Source of the DNA: Hawksworthiomyces lignivorus
Lineage: Eukaryota > Ascomycota > Sordariomycetes > Ophiostomatales > Ophiostomataceae
NCBI GenBank assembly: GCA_002917075.1
Contig: NTMA01000026.1
Location: forward strand, 372,001 to 436,000
Reading direction: 5' to 3'
Length of the DNA stretch: 64,000 nucleotides
The notes beneath the pieces were generated by a model. That model had not been told where the DNA came from and searched no databases. It saw only the letters and a program-made list of their open reading frames with translations. Positions 43,885 to 55,045 of the stretch are shown here, piece after piece; position 1 is the first letter of the stretch, and every line of letters starts with the position of its first letter. Both the position numbers and the translations under genes were made by a program.

Positions 43885-45823
43885 TTAAAAGGAGCCGCGG
43901 ATGGCCGCCTTGCCGCCCACCTCTCTCGCTGTGAAGGTGACGGAGAAGTCGGCGCGGATGCTGATGGCGACCTCGATCTTGGCGTTCTTCTTGACGCCGC
44001 GCAGGGCGGCCTCGGCCAGGACGTCCTGGACCTTCCAGCCGCGCTGCCGCTGGTCCTCCTCCTCTTCGTCGTCGTCGTCAAAGTCAGAGTCGTCCTCGTC
44101 ATCGTCCTCGTCGTCGTCCTTGCCGGCCTTGTCCTTCTTGGCCGCGGGGATCGTGTGCACGTGCGTGCTGCCCTCGGCAAAGCGCAGCAGCACGTCGCCG
44201 CCCTCCTTGGGGCCCGCCAGCAGCACGGCGCGGCGGATGGGCACGGCGGACTCGGCGGCGATGATGGGGGTGAAGACCTCCTGGGCCGCATCGGTACCGG
44301 CCGCAACCGGGACGGCGACGACGCCGACGGCCAGGGACGTGTGCTGGACGGTGCGCACCATGGGGTGGGCGCTCTGCTCGATCTCGTCGTGGTCAAAGTC
44401 GCGCACGAGGTTGGCCTGCAGGGCGGCGCCGCGGGCCTGCAGCTCCGAGGGGTTGGTGGCCGTGGGCACGGTGCTGGGGGCGACGACAGCGGCGTGGGGC
44501 CCGAAGAGGGCGCGCAGGTTCTCGGCGATGCGCGGCGTGTGGGCGGTGCCGCCGGACAGCAGCACGACGTCGACGTCGATGGGGTCGAGGCCGGCCTTGC
44601 TGACGACGGCCGACGCCAGGCGCGAGATGCCGTCAAACACGGGGCGCGCCAGCGTCTCGTAGCGGAAGCGGTTGACCGTGCTCGTAAAGTCGATGCCGTC
44701 GGCCAGCGACTCGACGCTGAAGGAGGCGTTGGCGCCCAGGCTCAGCGCCTTCTTGGCCGCCTCGGCCTCCAGCCGCATCTTGGCCAGGCTGCGCGCGTTG
44801 TCGCGCGGGTCCAGCCCCTTGTTCTTCTTGGCAAACTCCTTGGCGAAGTGGTCGATCAGCACCTTGTCCAGCGCCGCCCCCACAAACTCGTAGTCGTGCA
44901 CCGCCGCCAGCACCGTCGTCATGCCCGCGCTCGACGACAGCACCGCCGCGTCCGACCGCGTTCCGCCCAGGTCCAGCACCACAATCACCTTGTCCTTGGC
45001 CCCCTGCCCGTCGGCTGTCTCGCCGCTCGCCGCCTCCGCGTCTATCCGCGCATTGTACGCCGCCGCCACCGCCGCCGGCTCCGCGATCAGCTGCAGGATC
45101 TCCAGGCCGGCCGCGTCCGCCGCCTTCACGATGGCCTGACGCTGGGCGTCCGTCAGGTTGGTGGGCACTGAGATGACGGCCGACGTGACCTTGCGGCCCA
45201 GGTAGTCGGAAGCCGAACCCACCAGGCGCCGCAGGTACCGCGTGGCCACCTCGTGCACTGAGACCGTCGACGGCGCCGCGGGCGTGGGCTCGTCGTCCTC
45301 GTTCTCCGCCGGGGTGGCCGCCTTGTCCACAATCGAGAACGTCACCTGGCCGGCAGTTTCTTGCGGGTGGGCGGAAGCATGGCAGTAGGTGGGGTCGATG
45401 GAGGCAAAGCTTGGGAAGAGTTAGCACAGCGCTGCCTTGAGAGTATATGGACGCATGCGGATTAGAGAAAAGCACTGGACGTACTCTCTACCGAGCAGGT
45501 CCTTGAAGTAGGACACGGTGTTTTTTGGGTTCCGCACAAGGAAGTTCTTCGCCTGCTGGCCGTAGTACTCCTCGCCATCGACATAGGACAGGACGGTCGG
45601 GATCTGGCGATCTGTAGGGTGTTAGACGCCTCGCAGCCTGTAGTGTGCTGGGTCAAAGAGATAAGGACTTACCACCGTCCTCGTTGGCAATAACCTCTAC
45701 CCGGTCGTCGAACGTGTAGGCAATCGAGCTGTTGGAGTTGCCAAAGGCAATACCGATAGCTGTCCGCTCCTCAGGCGCAACCTTGGTGGCCGACTGGGGC
45801 ACCGCTGCCCCTTCTGAAGACAT
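43885..45823 (-). CDS. SSZ1: Ribosome-associated Hsp70-like protein Ssz1
   Basis: Atypical Hsp70 that pairs with the J-protein zuotin to form the ribosome-associated complex (RAC) at the nascent-chain exit. Exons are 45673-45823, 45485-45611 and 43885-45409. Start MSSEGAAVPQSATK, chosen because the Ssz1 ATPase core IGIAFGNSNSSIAY follows; an upstream ATG at 45937 would add a hydrophobic leader unusual for Ssz1. The nucleotide-binding domain shows VISVPTNLTDAQRQAI, LIAEPAAVAAAY, VVLDLGGTRSDAAVL and VVLLSGGTAHTP. The C-terminal part is short, as in Ssz1, and has a run of acidic residues (KDDDEDDDEDDSDFDDDDEE) before the last 55 residues. Strong GC bias, unlike the left half of the window. Housekeeping gene. 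Confidence 0.93.
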
Positions 45824-46622
45824 TGGAAAGGTGTTGAAGTGCTGGACGTGGGGATATGCTTTTTTCGGAGTGTCAGACACAAAGTACAGCCAAGCAGTTG
45901 CTCCCAAAAAGCTCGCAAGAATGCAGAGTAATTGCACAAAAGTGGATGGTGAGAAACGAAAAAGAGCGCCCGAAACGACGTATCCAGAAAAAAAAAAAGT
46001 TAAAAAAAAAAGTTGAGTATCTTTTAGCGTAGACAGATTTCTACGCCCACTATTGGGTGCTTGATATGTATCTATACAATGTAAATGGCCGTCCAGTTTA
46101 TGGTAAGCAAGGTACTGTATACTTGCCCCTCTTACAAGTTGCTATCCCACGAGCACGATCTCCCGCCAAAGACTGGACAACCCGCCTGCTTCACGACAGA
46201 GTAGAAACTGAAATCTAATTCAGACGCAGTAATCTCAAATTCGTTCAGCAGTTATTTGCACCGGAATATGACTTAGCTGGAGCAAAACGACATCTCTGAA
46301 CTCTCACAGCTGGGTCAACTACATTGCTCGTCTAACCTCGTTAAAAGCATATCAAATGGCATATTATCACGTGATAATACTAGACTCTCGCTTTAAGTAT
46401 ACTGTATATATTGTAAATTTAGACTGTATATTGTACACTGTACGTGTTATTGTGTTGGAGAGCCCAGACATCGCCTCTCTGTTTGTATATAAAGTTCAAT
46501 TTACATGCTTTTACAAAGTTGAATAATTATTGTTCTAAATGGATATTCTTTGCTCTCCTATAAGTAGCAAAGTGCAAACATCTTCCCAAATTCCATCAGT
46601 TACTTTAGTTAAGATGAAATTT
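45824..46622. promoter_or_regulatory. SSZ1 upstream region
   Basis: About 800 bp: two poly(A) runs near 45990-46013, then AT-rich DNA. It contains a perfect 18-bp palindrome listed separately. No gene is seen. Confidence 0.45.
46362..46379. promoter_or_regulatory. Perfect 18-bp palindrome with CACGTG core
   Basis: TATTATCACGTGATAATA reads the same on both strands. The centre is an E-box (CACGTG, bHLH/Cbf1-type) in the Cbf1-preferred TCACGTGA context, flanked by GATAAT on both sides. About 540 bp upstream of the SSZ1 start. Function inferred. Confidence 0.5.
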
Positions 46623-49328
46623 CTATTGAATTATGGGTTTTGGTTCGCCTTTGCGCCAGATCAACTCATAATCACCAGAGCCAACTTCACACATCCCTCT
46701 ATCCTTGAGGCAAACTTCCGCAGTTGTGCCAGCAGGAATGCTCAATTTCAAAGTAACTTCCTGGGACTCTTCAGTCAGTGCCCAAGAATTAGACAACTTT
46801 CCAAACGGTGTTATAATAGCCGCTGATGCGTGCAGAATTTCACCGCTGATCTCGGGCGCGATACGGATCCGTTGCCATCCTCGACTTGCGGCAGAGAGAC
46901 CTCCAAGACCCTCAATCAGCCAACCGCTTATCGCGCCGAGAGAGTAGTGATTGTGGGACAAATATGCGTCGCCCTTTTTGTCGTACCCTTCCCACGTCTC
47001 CCATACAGTCGTAGCCCCGTGCTCAATTGGATACAGCCAAGAAGGCACAGTTTTTTGAAGTAATATGCGAAATGCTTCTTGCACGTAGCCGCCTTCACAG
47101 AGGGTGGGAATCAACCACCGAGTGCTTAAAAAGCCTGTGCCCAAGTGATAATCGGTGTTCTGGATCAGTTCCGCCAGCCGTCTCAGTGCCACTACCTTCG
47201 TCTCCTCAGAAACCAGGTCAAATTGGACGGCTCGCACGTAGTCATCCTGTTTATCTTCCGCGATCCTCTGCCCGCCACTCCGGACGAAGCACTTTCCCCA
47301 CGCTTCCCTGACCTTCAAAGACAAGTCTTTGTAGTACCATGCGTCTTCTTCCTTTCCCAGTACCGTCGCCACGTCCGAAAGTATGCGGCTGGATTCGGCA
47401 AGATAAGCTGTGGGAACTGCCGGGCTTGGGAAGATGAATATACCCTTAATCCAGCTGAAGAGACTAGTCTCTCCCGGTCGAAGCCACTCGCCCCAGTGAA
47501 AGTGGCTATCAACGATGTATTGCTCTATCTTGCGAGAGCGCCCAAACAGCCAGCGGCGCCAGCTCCGTCGTGTGCTTGCGGCTGTCTCCAAAAAGGAAAC
47601 CCACTTTGTCATGCTTTCATATTGTGTTCGGAGTATCTCGATGTCTCCGTATTCCTGGTAGAGTGTCCAAGGAATGAAAACAGAAGCATCACCCCACCCG
47701 GCAGAGCTTGATGTAAGCCTACACGTGAATGAAGACCCTGAGAAATCCGAGTCACCGCTAGGAATATACGGAGGAATACGGCCATCGGGATACTGCTCCT
47801 CCTTGAGATTGCGCAAGTACCGGTGCAGATATGCCTGTACGTCCGTCATCAGAATTGCCGTGGGAGAGAACACCTGAATGTCTCCAGTCCATCCAGATCG
47901 CTCTCGAGTAGGGCAGTCCGTTGGTGTCGCCATGAAATTCGAAACCAAGCTCCACCAGGTGTTTTTATACAGCTGATCTAAGAGTTCGTTGGAGCAACTA
48001 AATTCACCTGTCTTTACATGTATCGAAGATATCACGATGCCTTCAATATCATCGAGTTGTAACAGTGCTGTTGGCAGTATTCCATCTACTTCAACGTATC
48101 GAAACCCGTGGATTGTAAACGATGGCTGGACCCATTCCGACTGGCCGGACAGAATGAACTCGTCCTGCTGGGGCTTATCTTTGCCAAATGGCATAAGGTA
48201 GCTGACATTGAGCTCACCATCTTGTCCTAATACCTCACTATATGTGAGAGAAGCCTTGGATCCACATTCTCCGCGAAGGCGAACCCTTGCGACGCCCGTG
48301 AAATTTTGGCCAAAGTCGACAAGCTGCTTTCCACTCGGCGACATCCAAATTCTTTCGGGTTTCAATCTCTCGATCTCTTCAACGCGATCGGTCTCTTCCG
48401 CAATCAGCTGTTTTGTTGGAACTGGAAGGATGTCTACAGGTTCAAAACCAAACTGCTTTTTGGCGCTGCAATCAAGCCAGTCGTTCTCGGATATTCGCAT
48501 GTCTATGGCCTCGCCGGCCTTGGGATCTGATCGCGTAATTCGGCCCGTGTCCACTTCCCAGCTCTCATCTGTCGAGAACTCGAGAGTTTTGCCGTCCACC
48601 AAGTCAAGCTTGACGAGAGCGTAATAGCCGAGCCGGTTGCCGTAGCAGTTGCGGGTGCCGAAAGCGTGATTTTCTCCACGAAAGTGTCCGTCTGCGACAA
48701 CTGCGCCGAGAACATTGGCACCCTCATGGAAGCTCTCAGTAGCATCGTAGACTTGGTATTCGACGTATCGATGGTACGGAGTCCATCTCGGCACTTGGGC
48801 AGCAGCAGTAATGTTTGTGCCGTTGACAAAGGATTTGTACCAACCAAGCGCGGTAGCGTAGACTCGGGCTCGGCGGACAGGTCCGGGGACGTTGATAATT
48901 TTGCGAAAGTAAAGAACGTCTTTGTCGTCGTCTTGCTTGATTTTTGGATTGAGCTTTCGGCTGATCCACTGGGAACGAAACTCGGCAGCGTCGAGAAATC
49001 CTGTCTCGAACCATGCCCTCTCGCTCCAGCTGCCTTTTCGATCTGCTTGGTCAGCAAGTGATACTCTCCAATAGTATCGCGTTCTTGAATTCAGTCTTGG
49101 TCCGTTATAGCGAGAACCGAAAGGTAGATTGGATGAGACGGGACCACTGCTCCAGATGATTGACAACGGAGTAAAAGACTCGTCTCGGCATACTTGTAGG
49201 TGATACGCTGTTTGAAGGACAGCCTTTTGGTCCGACTTAAGATGCCATGAAAATAGTGGATTGGGCGTGTCAATTCCGAGAGGCGTAGATCGGTAATTGA
49301 CCTTTAGGTCTGTAGCAGATAAAGTCAT
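46623..49328 (-). CDS. GH78 alpha-L-rhamnosidase
   Basis: Hydrolyses terminal alpha-L-rhamnose from glycosides such as flavonoid rhamnosides or pectin fragments. A single 901-residue exon without a signal peptide, so an intracellular form is likely. Domains in order: N-terminal beta domains (YHLQVCRDE, ARVYATALGWYKSFVNG), then the (alpha/alpha)6 catalytic barrel with DCPTRERSGWTGD near residue 465 (the conserved Asp/Glu/Asp of GH78), VWETWEG near residue 775 (general base Glu), and a C-terminal beta domain. All key residues named for the family are present. It is the first gene of a module with a sugar porter and a Zn2Cys6 regulator, suggesting import and cytosolic cleavage of rhamnosides. 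Confidence 0.94.
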   Translation of the reverse strand: MTLSATDLKVNYRSTPLGIDTPNPLFSWHLKSDQKAVLQTAYHLQVCRDESFTPLSIIWSSGPVSSNLPFGSRYNGPRLNSRTRYYWRVSLADQADRKGSWSERAWFETGFLDAAEFRSQWISRKLNPKIKQDDDKDVLYFRKIINVPGPVRRARVYATALGWYKSFVNGTNITAAAQVPRWTPYHRYVEYQVYDATESFHEGANVLGAVVADGHFRGENHAFGTRNCYGNRLGYYALVKLDLVDGKTLEFSTDESWEVDTGRITRSDPKAGEAIDMRISENDWLDCSAKKQFGFEPVDILPVPTKQLIAEETDRVEEIERLKPERIWMSPSGKQLVDFGQNFTGVARVRLRGECGSKASLTYSEVLGQDGELNVSYLMPFGKDKPQQDEFILSGQSEWVQPSFTIHGFRYVEVDGILPTALLQLDDIEGIVISSIHVKTGEFSCSNELLDQLYKNTWWSLVSNFMATPTDCPTRERSGWTGDIQVFSPTAILMTDVQAYLHRYLRNLKEEQYPDGRIPPYIPSGDSDFSGSSFTCRLTSSSAGWGDASVFIPWTLYQEYGDIEILRTQYESMTKWVSFLETAASTRRSWRRWLFGRSRKIEQYIVDSHFHWGEWLRPGETSLFSWIKGIFIFPSPAVPTAYLAESSRILSDVATVLGKEEDAWYYKDLSLKVREAWGKCFVRSGGQRIAEDKQDDYVRAVQFDLVSEETKVVALRRLAELIQNTDYHLGTGFLSTRWLIPTLCEGGYVQEAFRILLQKTVPSWLYPIEHGATTVWETWEGYDKKGDAYLSHNHYSLGAISGWLIEGLGGLSAASRGWQRIRIAPEISGEILHASAAIITPFGKLSNSWALTEESQEVTLKLSIPAGTTAEVCLKDRGMCEVGSGDYELIWRKGEPKPIIQ

Positions 49329-50515
49329 TTTCGTGGCAGTACTTAGTTTTCTCTGAGATGTATTCAGAGTATATTCATAAACACGCCACCTTTGTTAGAA
49401 ATTTTTTGCTAGAAGAGACCGATGAAAACTATGCCTCTCTCGGCTATTTATATCTCCTAGAGTCTTCGCATAGCAAAAGATATCAACAACTGATGACATA
49501 TCTTCTTCTTCAGAATATAACCCACCATCGGGCCAGGAAAACACCGAGCCTTCGGCTCCTTTAGAAGCGAAAGAATCAGAATTCAGATTGCTCTTAGTGT
49601 TGGCATGTGGTGACTTTGGAGTCGGGTGATCAAATAGTCGATCCACAGCTTCTCTAAACCTCGCCTGGTCTTCTCTCTAACCACAGCTCAATACACGGGT
49701 GGACCTACATCAAAGGTTTCGGGTCGTACGTTGACTCGTTCATATCACTGCAATTACACCGCATTACAAACTCAAGACACTGCATCCAATTACCCTTAGC
49801 ATCTATAAGAGAGTAGATAGTTGTAAGTGATAGTATTGATGGCGTGGAGGCAAGAAATTCGCCTGCCTTCTGCTCTTATAACTAGTAGAGTTGTGGTTTT
49901 CTTGGCATTTTAAGCAAGCTTAAACCCCAGTTTACTATATGTATCCCATGTAAATAATATGGCCCAAGGCCAGATCAGTCATTCGATACACCGAGTTCGA
50001 CCATCCACTGTGTGCTCAAGCTTCTCGGCCAAAGATTCCAGCTACTAGCTATACCCCTGAAGCCGTTCTGCGATAAACTCTATCTTCACTTGAGTCAAGC
50101 AGCATCAATAAGCAAAGTGATTATAGAAGGTTAGCTCTGCTCGCAAACTCACCCCTTTTCCGTCTTAGCTTCTCTTAGCTACTTTATATCTCGAGAGATG
50201 TCCCCGCAGGGGTTAATAGGATATATGAATCGGTCATGTGGAGAAAATGCGGAGAGTTTGTGGAGAGCTTGCGGAAGTGAGGTTCTGAATTAATGAACAC
50301 ACAACTCCGGAGCTAAAGGAGAACTTTGAACAACACTTGTTCGGGCCAACAAGAAGCGATAGCACTGACACATTGAAACAGCTATTAGGCTGGCAATCTC
50401 ATGATGCAAAAATTCTATATCAAGGAAGGTCTCGTAAGGCCCGCCTTTTTGTCTCTTAACCTTGAATCAGAGTTTCCGTTCTTATCTCTAAGCTTCTAGT
50501 GCCAACATCGACAAT
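49329..50515. promoter_or_regulatory. Divergent promoter of rhamnosidase and sugar porter
   Basis: A 1.19-kb AT-rich interval between divergent starts. Small frames at 49358-49646 have no features. It probably holds the control sites of both genes, but I identify no specific motif. Confidence 0.45.
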
Positions 50516-52193
50516 ATGGACGATAACAAAGTATCCGTTGTGCAGGCCGAAGACGTCAATGTGCCGGTGAAGGGCGGCTTTATTGGCGTGCTTCAGAGCC
50601 TCGCGAAGCATCCCAAAATTCTTCTCATCTCAATCTTTATCAGCATGGGCAACTTTACGTATGGCTTTGACAACTATGCCTTGTCTATATGCCTCTCTAT
50701 GCCAGCATTCCAGTGAGTCGCTGCTCTAAATCCGCAACAGCATCTGACATCGTATCAGCCTAACTCTGAAGACAGACAGCAGTTTGGCAAGCTGGCCGAC
50801 TCCCCTGCAGGGCCGACCTATATCATCCCAGCATACTGGCAATCTCTCTGGAATGCTATAGCGCAGTTGTCCACTGCGTTTGGGGCGTTCTTCGTTGCCA
50901 GCATCTGCGACCGATTCGGCCGGAGATTTGCTTTAGTGGCCTCTGGCTGCGTGTGCGCTGCTGGAATCGCCGTATTATATACTTGTTCTCAGCCCGGTGT
51001 TTTCTTGGCAGGAAAAATGATTAATGCTATTGGCCTTGGCATGTCCCTTTCGACTGGTCAAGCTTACGTTGCTGAGATCACGCCCGTCAAAATCAGAGGC
51101 GTCTTGCTCTCCCTGCAAGCTCCTCTTCTTGTGAGTTGAGAGCTTCGACTCAAAAATCATGGCTTTTGACTGACTAGCGTAGTTTGTAGGCGGCCTTGTC
51201 GCGTCTATTGTTGGTTTTAGCAGGATCAATATCCCGACAAACGACTCCTATAGGACCCTATTTGCGGCAGGGTGGGCTATTCCAGGAATTTTGATCTTGT
51301 GTGCATATCTCATCCCAGAGAGTCCGCTCTATTACATTCACCGCGGCAATATTGAAGGTGCTCGGAGCTCTTTCCAAGCGCTTCATCAGAAGGATGTCGA
51401 TATTGATGCGCTGTTGAAGGAGGCTATCGAGACTGATCAACACGAACGAGAGCTGATGAATCTGTCAAAAGACACCAGCTACTTGGATTGCTTCAGAGGC
51501 ACAAACTGGAGGCGAACGAGGATTTTGCTTTATATGAATGGCCTGAATCAGCTTCTCGGCTCAACTTTTGTAGCCAATGCGGCCTACTTTCTAGTCTCAG
51601 CAGGAATGCCGGCGTCGAACATCGCTATAGTCTTGCAAGTCGGCGTGGGTCTCAATTTCCTCTTCTCAATCATTTCCCTTGGACTTCTTAGTTCGCTAGA
51701 CCGAAGAACTATTATTCTCGGAGGGTCGGCTATATGTGCCATCTGCTTCGTGCCAATGGGTATCGCCGGCTGCTTTCCTGCAAATTCCTCAGCTTTGTGG
51801 GCTGTTGGTATTCTCCAGCAAATTGCGGCAATCATCGGCCTTTCGCCAGCCTATGGTCCGTCTCTGGCGGTTGCTGCCGAGCTGCCGCAGCTGCGTCTCA
51901 AGTCGAAATCGGTGTCCATTGGGTTCCTGTTCAACTATGTTTTCTCGGCTCTCTGGAATGTTGTAGTCCCATACATGTTCAATGTAGACGAGGGCGACCT
52001 GGGTGGTAAAGTGGGATTCATATTCGCCGGGACGTCTGTTTTGGCATTTCTGTTGCTGTGGGTAGAACTACCCGAGACCAAAGATGTCGCATACGCGGAT
52101 CTTGACCAGCTGTTCTTAGACAAGGTTCCAGCAAGGAAATTCAAATCAGCCGCGCAGGAACTGAGGTCAGCACCTCGAAAGAGCGAGGGCTAA
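50516..52193 (+). CDS. MFS sugar porter (hexose/glycoside transporter family)
   Basis: Plasma-membrane proton-coupled sugar uptake. Exons are 50516-50712, 50776-51130 and 51183-52193 (52-bp second intron). Start MDDNKVSVVQAEDVNV. First membrane helix MGNFTYGFDNYALS; CDRFGRRFALVASG is the signature after TM2 (D-R-x-G-R-R); AEITPVKIRG follows TM4; PESPLYYIHRG is the central-loop motif (PESPRWL type); the C-terminal half ends with WVELPETKDVAY (PETKG type). The changes PLYY and DVAY are seen in fungal glycoside/maltose-like branches. Adjacent to the rhamnosidase and regulator; the likely cargo is rhamnose or a rhamnoside, by context only. Confidence 0.92.
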
Positions 52194-52357
52194 GTATTGA
52201 AGCTTGAGGGCGTCTTTTCTCAATTCATTGCCAAGCTGGCGTAGCTTGAGCACAAGTATATAGCGACATCAACTATAGCTGGCAACTGCAAATAGCAACT
52301 CTTTTTGTTTCATTATATTAGTTAATGCCTTGATTGTTAGCACTTGTACCGAAGCCT

Positions 52358-54098
52358 TCAAGATTCTCCCCTAGTCCTAAGCAGGCTGGCGATGTGTATG
52401 CCACCTGCTGACACAATATGTTGTAATGCGGCCTCGCAAGCCGCCCTCTGACTATAAGTGGACACTGGGCACTTTGCAACAATAGTGAGCGGCCACGTCA
52501 ACAAGTAGCCGTATGCAGCGGCAGATGGAGGGTGCGAACCGGTAATGTCATGACCCCCGATCCATTCTGATAGTGGGAATACTGTTTGCGAACAGATTTG
52601 TGACACAAAATGCGTTGCACTCTGAGTTGCAAGCGCCAAAGTTGTACAGGCCATCTCCCTCTCTGAGACGTCTGGCGAATGCAGACGCAAAAGTCTCTGG
52701 CAGCACGCAGCCGTTGCACTATAAAAGCAGATGAGAGAAGAATGAACGAGAGCCCAGAAGCACTCAAACCATTTGGAGGAGGGCGCAGGAGGAATAGGAG
52801 CAGCAGTGGTTGTATTGGATTCAATAACATGCCCACCAATCCAGTTGCTCGGAAGAGATCGGATCCAAGCATCCAAATCCTTCTGTAGCGTCATAGCTCG
52901 ACAGATTACTTCCAGCAGCAGACTTTTTGGGAACGCGTCTTGGTCTTCGAAATGCTCTGTGCTGACACTGTTGCATGCCTCTCGCGCGTGTCGGCAGAAT
53001 TCGCCAAGTTTCATCAACATCCAGCCGGACGAGAGCGAGGGATTATTGGCTAACTCAACGTCAGGAAACAGTGATGAATCATAGTTCGGCTTACCCGTCG
53101 AGAGCGAATCAATATGCTGGCGGGTGTCAGTTCGGAATATATCGTGAGGGGGGTCCCGAGGTAACTCACCAATTGGGTAGCTACCCAACCGAACAAGGAG
53201 AGATCCTTCATGCTCGTCAGCGGCTTCTGTCTCCGGGCCTGGAGAAGATAGATCATGCCAGTGATGTGTGAGTTGCTGCCAATCCTTTCGCCAGCCATAT
53301 CCTGTGGGTGTCAGTCAGGATTCTTTGGTCTGCAGATTCATTTCTCTCCATTTTCCACCTTAAAAGAAAAATGAAAGCTCGCATATAAGGGACAAGATAC
53401 CTCAAATAAGCTCAGCAGCATGACAGCTGCAAGCGTTTCGTCTTGCTCTGCGCATTTTCCTGCTTGGAGAACGTGACGGACCGAGTTTAAAGCTCTGCAA
53501 TATAGTTTTCGGGCCTTGGTACGTAATAATGAAGACTTGGAGAAGTGAGAAAGACAAAAACACGCAGCTGCCTGCATGGCCAAGTGCATACATGAGTCTC
53601 TGGTCGAACCAGCGTAGAGATCAGGAAGGAAGTCAAGGTGACCTGGGAATGGAGATGGGCCGTCTGACGGCTGGAGAACGTGCTGGTGGATGAAAAAGAT
53701 AACCGATTCATCTTCCCAAAGCGGGTCAGGATCTGGAGGCAAGAAGACATTATTTACAACATGCTCCGATGAAGCAGGAGGGTTGCTAAGTCTCATGAGT
53801 GTGTTCTCATTTTCCTCAGGTGAGCGGTCGGCGCTTTGCTGTTGCACGGTGCTTCGTAATTCACCTTTTCGCCTGCCCATACGCTCATTTTCGAGGCGGA
53901 TGGTCAGACCGCGATAGCCAGGACACGGCTGACCAAACGCCTGACATCTGCGGCATCCTGGCCTTCGCTCATCGCACTGTCGACAACGCATTTAATGAGA
54001 TTCTGCTGCATTACGGTCTGAGTCGAGACAACACTTACTCGAACCTTGCGATTTCGACAGCGAAAACATCCGCCACTCAATTTGCCCGGGAACACCAT
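52358..54098 (-). CDS. Zn2Cys6 transcription factor (rhamnoside-module regulator candidate)
   Basis: Binuclear zinc-cluster regulator. The finger is split by an intron at 53977-54038: MVFPGKLSGGCFRCRNRKVR joins CDERRPGCRRCQAFGQPCPGYR, giving C-x2-C-x6-C-x6-C-x2-C-x6-C. The start at 54098 is chosen because it matches the usual MVxPGK beginning of this subgroup. A linker rich in Ser/Glu precedes a fungal_trans_2-like (DUF3468) domain: VIFFIHQHVLQPSDGPSPF and MLLSLFEV. Further exons cover 52358-53290; their borders are approximate. C-terminus SLLRTRGES. Convergent with the sugar porter (165 bp between stops). Regulation of the neighbouring GH78 and transporter is inferred from position. Confidence 0.85.
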
Positions 54099-54337
54099 AT
54101 AGTTATCTTCAAGGCGAGATAGAAGAGGTATTACACTGATGTTAACATTAAGAAGACTCGCATGTAAAGAGGCCAATGGAAGGTAACACCGGTTTGCCAA
54201 ATTCACGCTGTTGAGATGGTCATGTAGAACAGAAGTAAAGTCCAGCTGTAGGGAAGCGGCCAGAGGGTTAATGGTGCAGCGCCCCCTCTTTTAGAGCTCC
54301 AGATTACTCAATTTGGCACCTACTACGGAGTAGAGTA

Positions 54338-54660
54338 GGGGTCGATCACCTAAAAGGGCAGACCTTTCAACTAACTTTTGGAGTGAAATGCTACCGGACC
54401 AGCCAAAAGGGCGAACCAGTCAAAAGGTCAGACTGGTAAAAAGGCCGGACCATCCAAAAAGTTGGACCAGCCAAAAGGTCAATAATAAACTTCTGTTGCA
54501 CTTTTGATTTTTTGAAAACAAAAATGTCAAAATTATGAAATACATGGATTTTTTTTCTTTTTCTAATTGCTTTTAATATGCTTCTTTCTCAAAATCAGCT
54601 GGGCAAGATATATTTATGTTCGTCCTTTTGGCCAGTCCGACCTTTTGGGTGATCAGCCAC
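54338..54660. mobile_element. MITE-like element, 323 bp, TA-flanked, with 17-bp subterminal repeats
   Basis: Imperfect terminal inverted repeats of 22 bp (17 matches) share the core GATCACCYAAAAGG. A TA dinucleotide flanks each end (54336-54337 and 54661-54662), consistent with a Tc1/mariner-type duplication. Inside the left arm, 54395-54479 holds five tandem 17-bp units of the type CGGACCAGCCAAAAGGT; related units occur inverted in the right arm. The centre is AT-rich. No coding capacity, so non-autonomous. Superfamily assignment is tentative. Confidence 0.65.
54395..54479. repeat. Five tandem 17-bp units inside the MITE-like element
   Basis: Five contiguous 17-base units each ending in an AAAAGG-type block, the consensus being CGGACCAGCCAAAAGGT; individual units differ at a few positions. 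Subterminal repeats of this kind are commonly transposase-binding sites; that role is inferred. Confidence 0.75.
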
Positions 54661-55045
54661 TAATACAGAGTATATGTACTTAACGGAGTACTGCGTGATA
54701 GTGATAGGTGCGCATTGGCACTGTGAATATGATCACGTGTGTGCGTGGGTCGACTAACCGAGCTGGACATGACATAATACGCGCTACTGGCCCCCATGTT
54801 GCTGGGATACCGCCTAATTACATGCAACTTTTTTTTTTAAGAGGCCCTGACCAGACTACCGCGACGAGGCGACAAAAGCTATCTATCCAGCACTTTGATA
54901 CCCGGATCTATACGACATCCATCATATTGCCTGTCCAGCAGCATCACGACAGGCTTATCGGCGTCGTGGTTTTTTGTGTTGCGACTCTCTTTTTATTTTT
55001 TTTTCTTCCTGTCGTTTGCTTTTTCTTGTTTCTCACGCAGGTAAC

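Noticed and set aside
44155..45171. 338-codon plus-strand open frame, and further long frames on both strands at 43767-45475
   Set aside because: Antisense or out of frame to SSZ1, with Arg/Ala/Gly-biased translation and no recognisable motifs.
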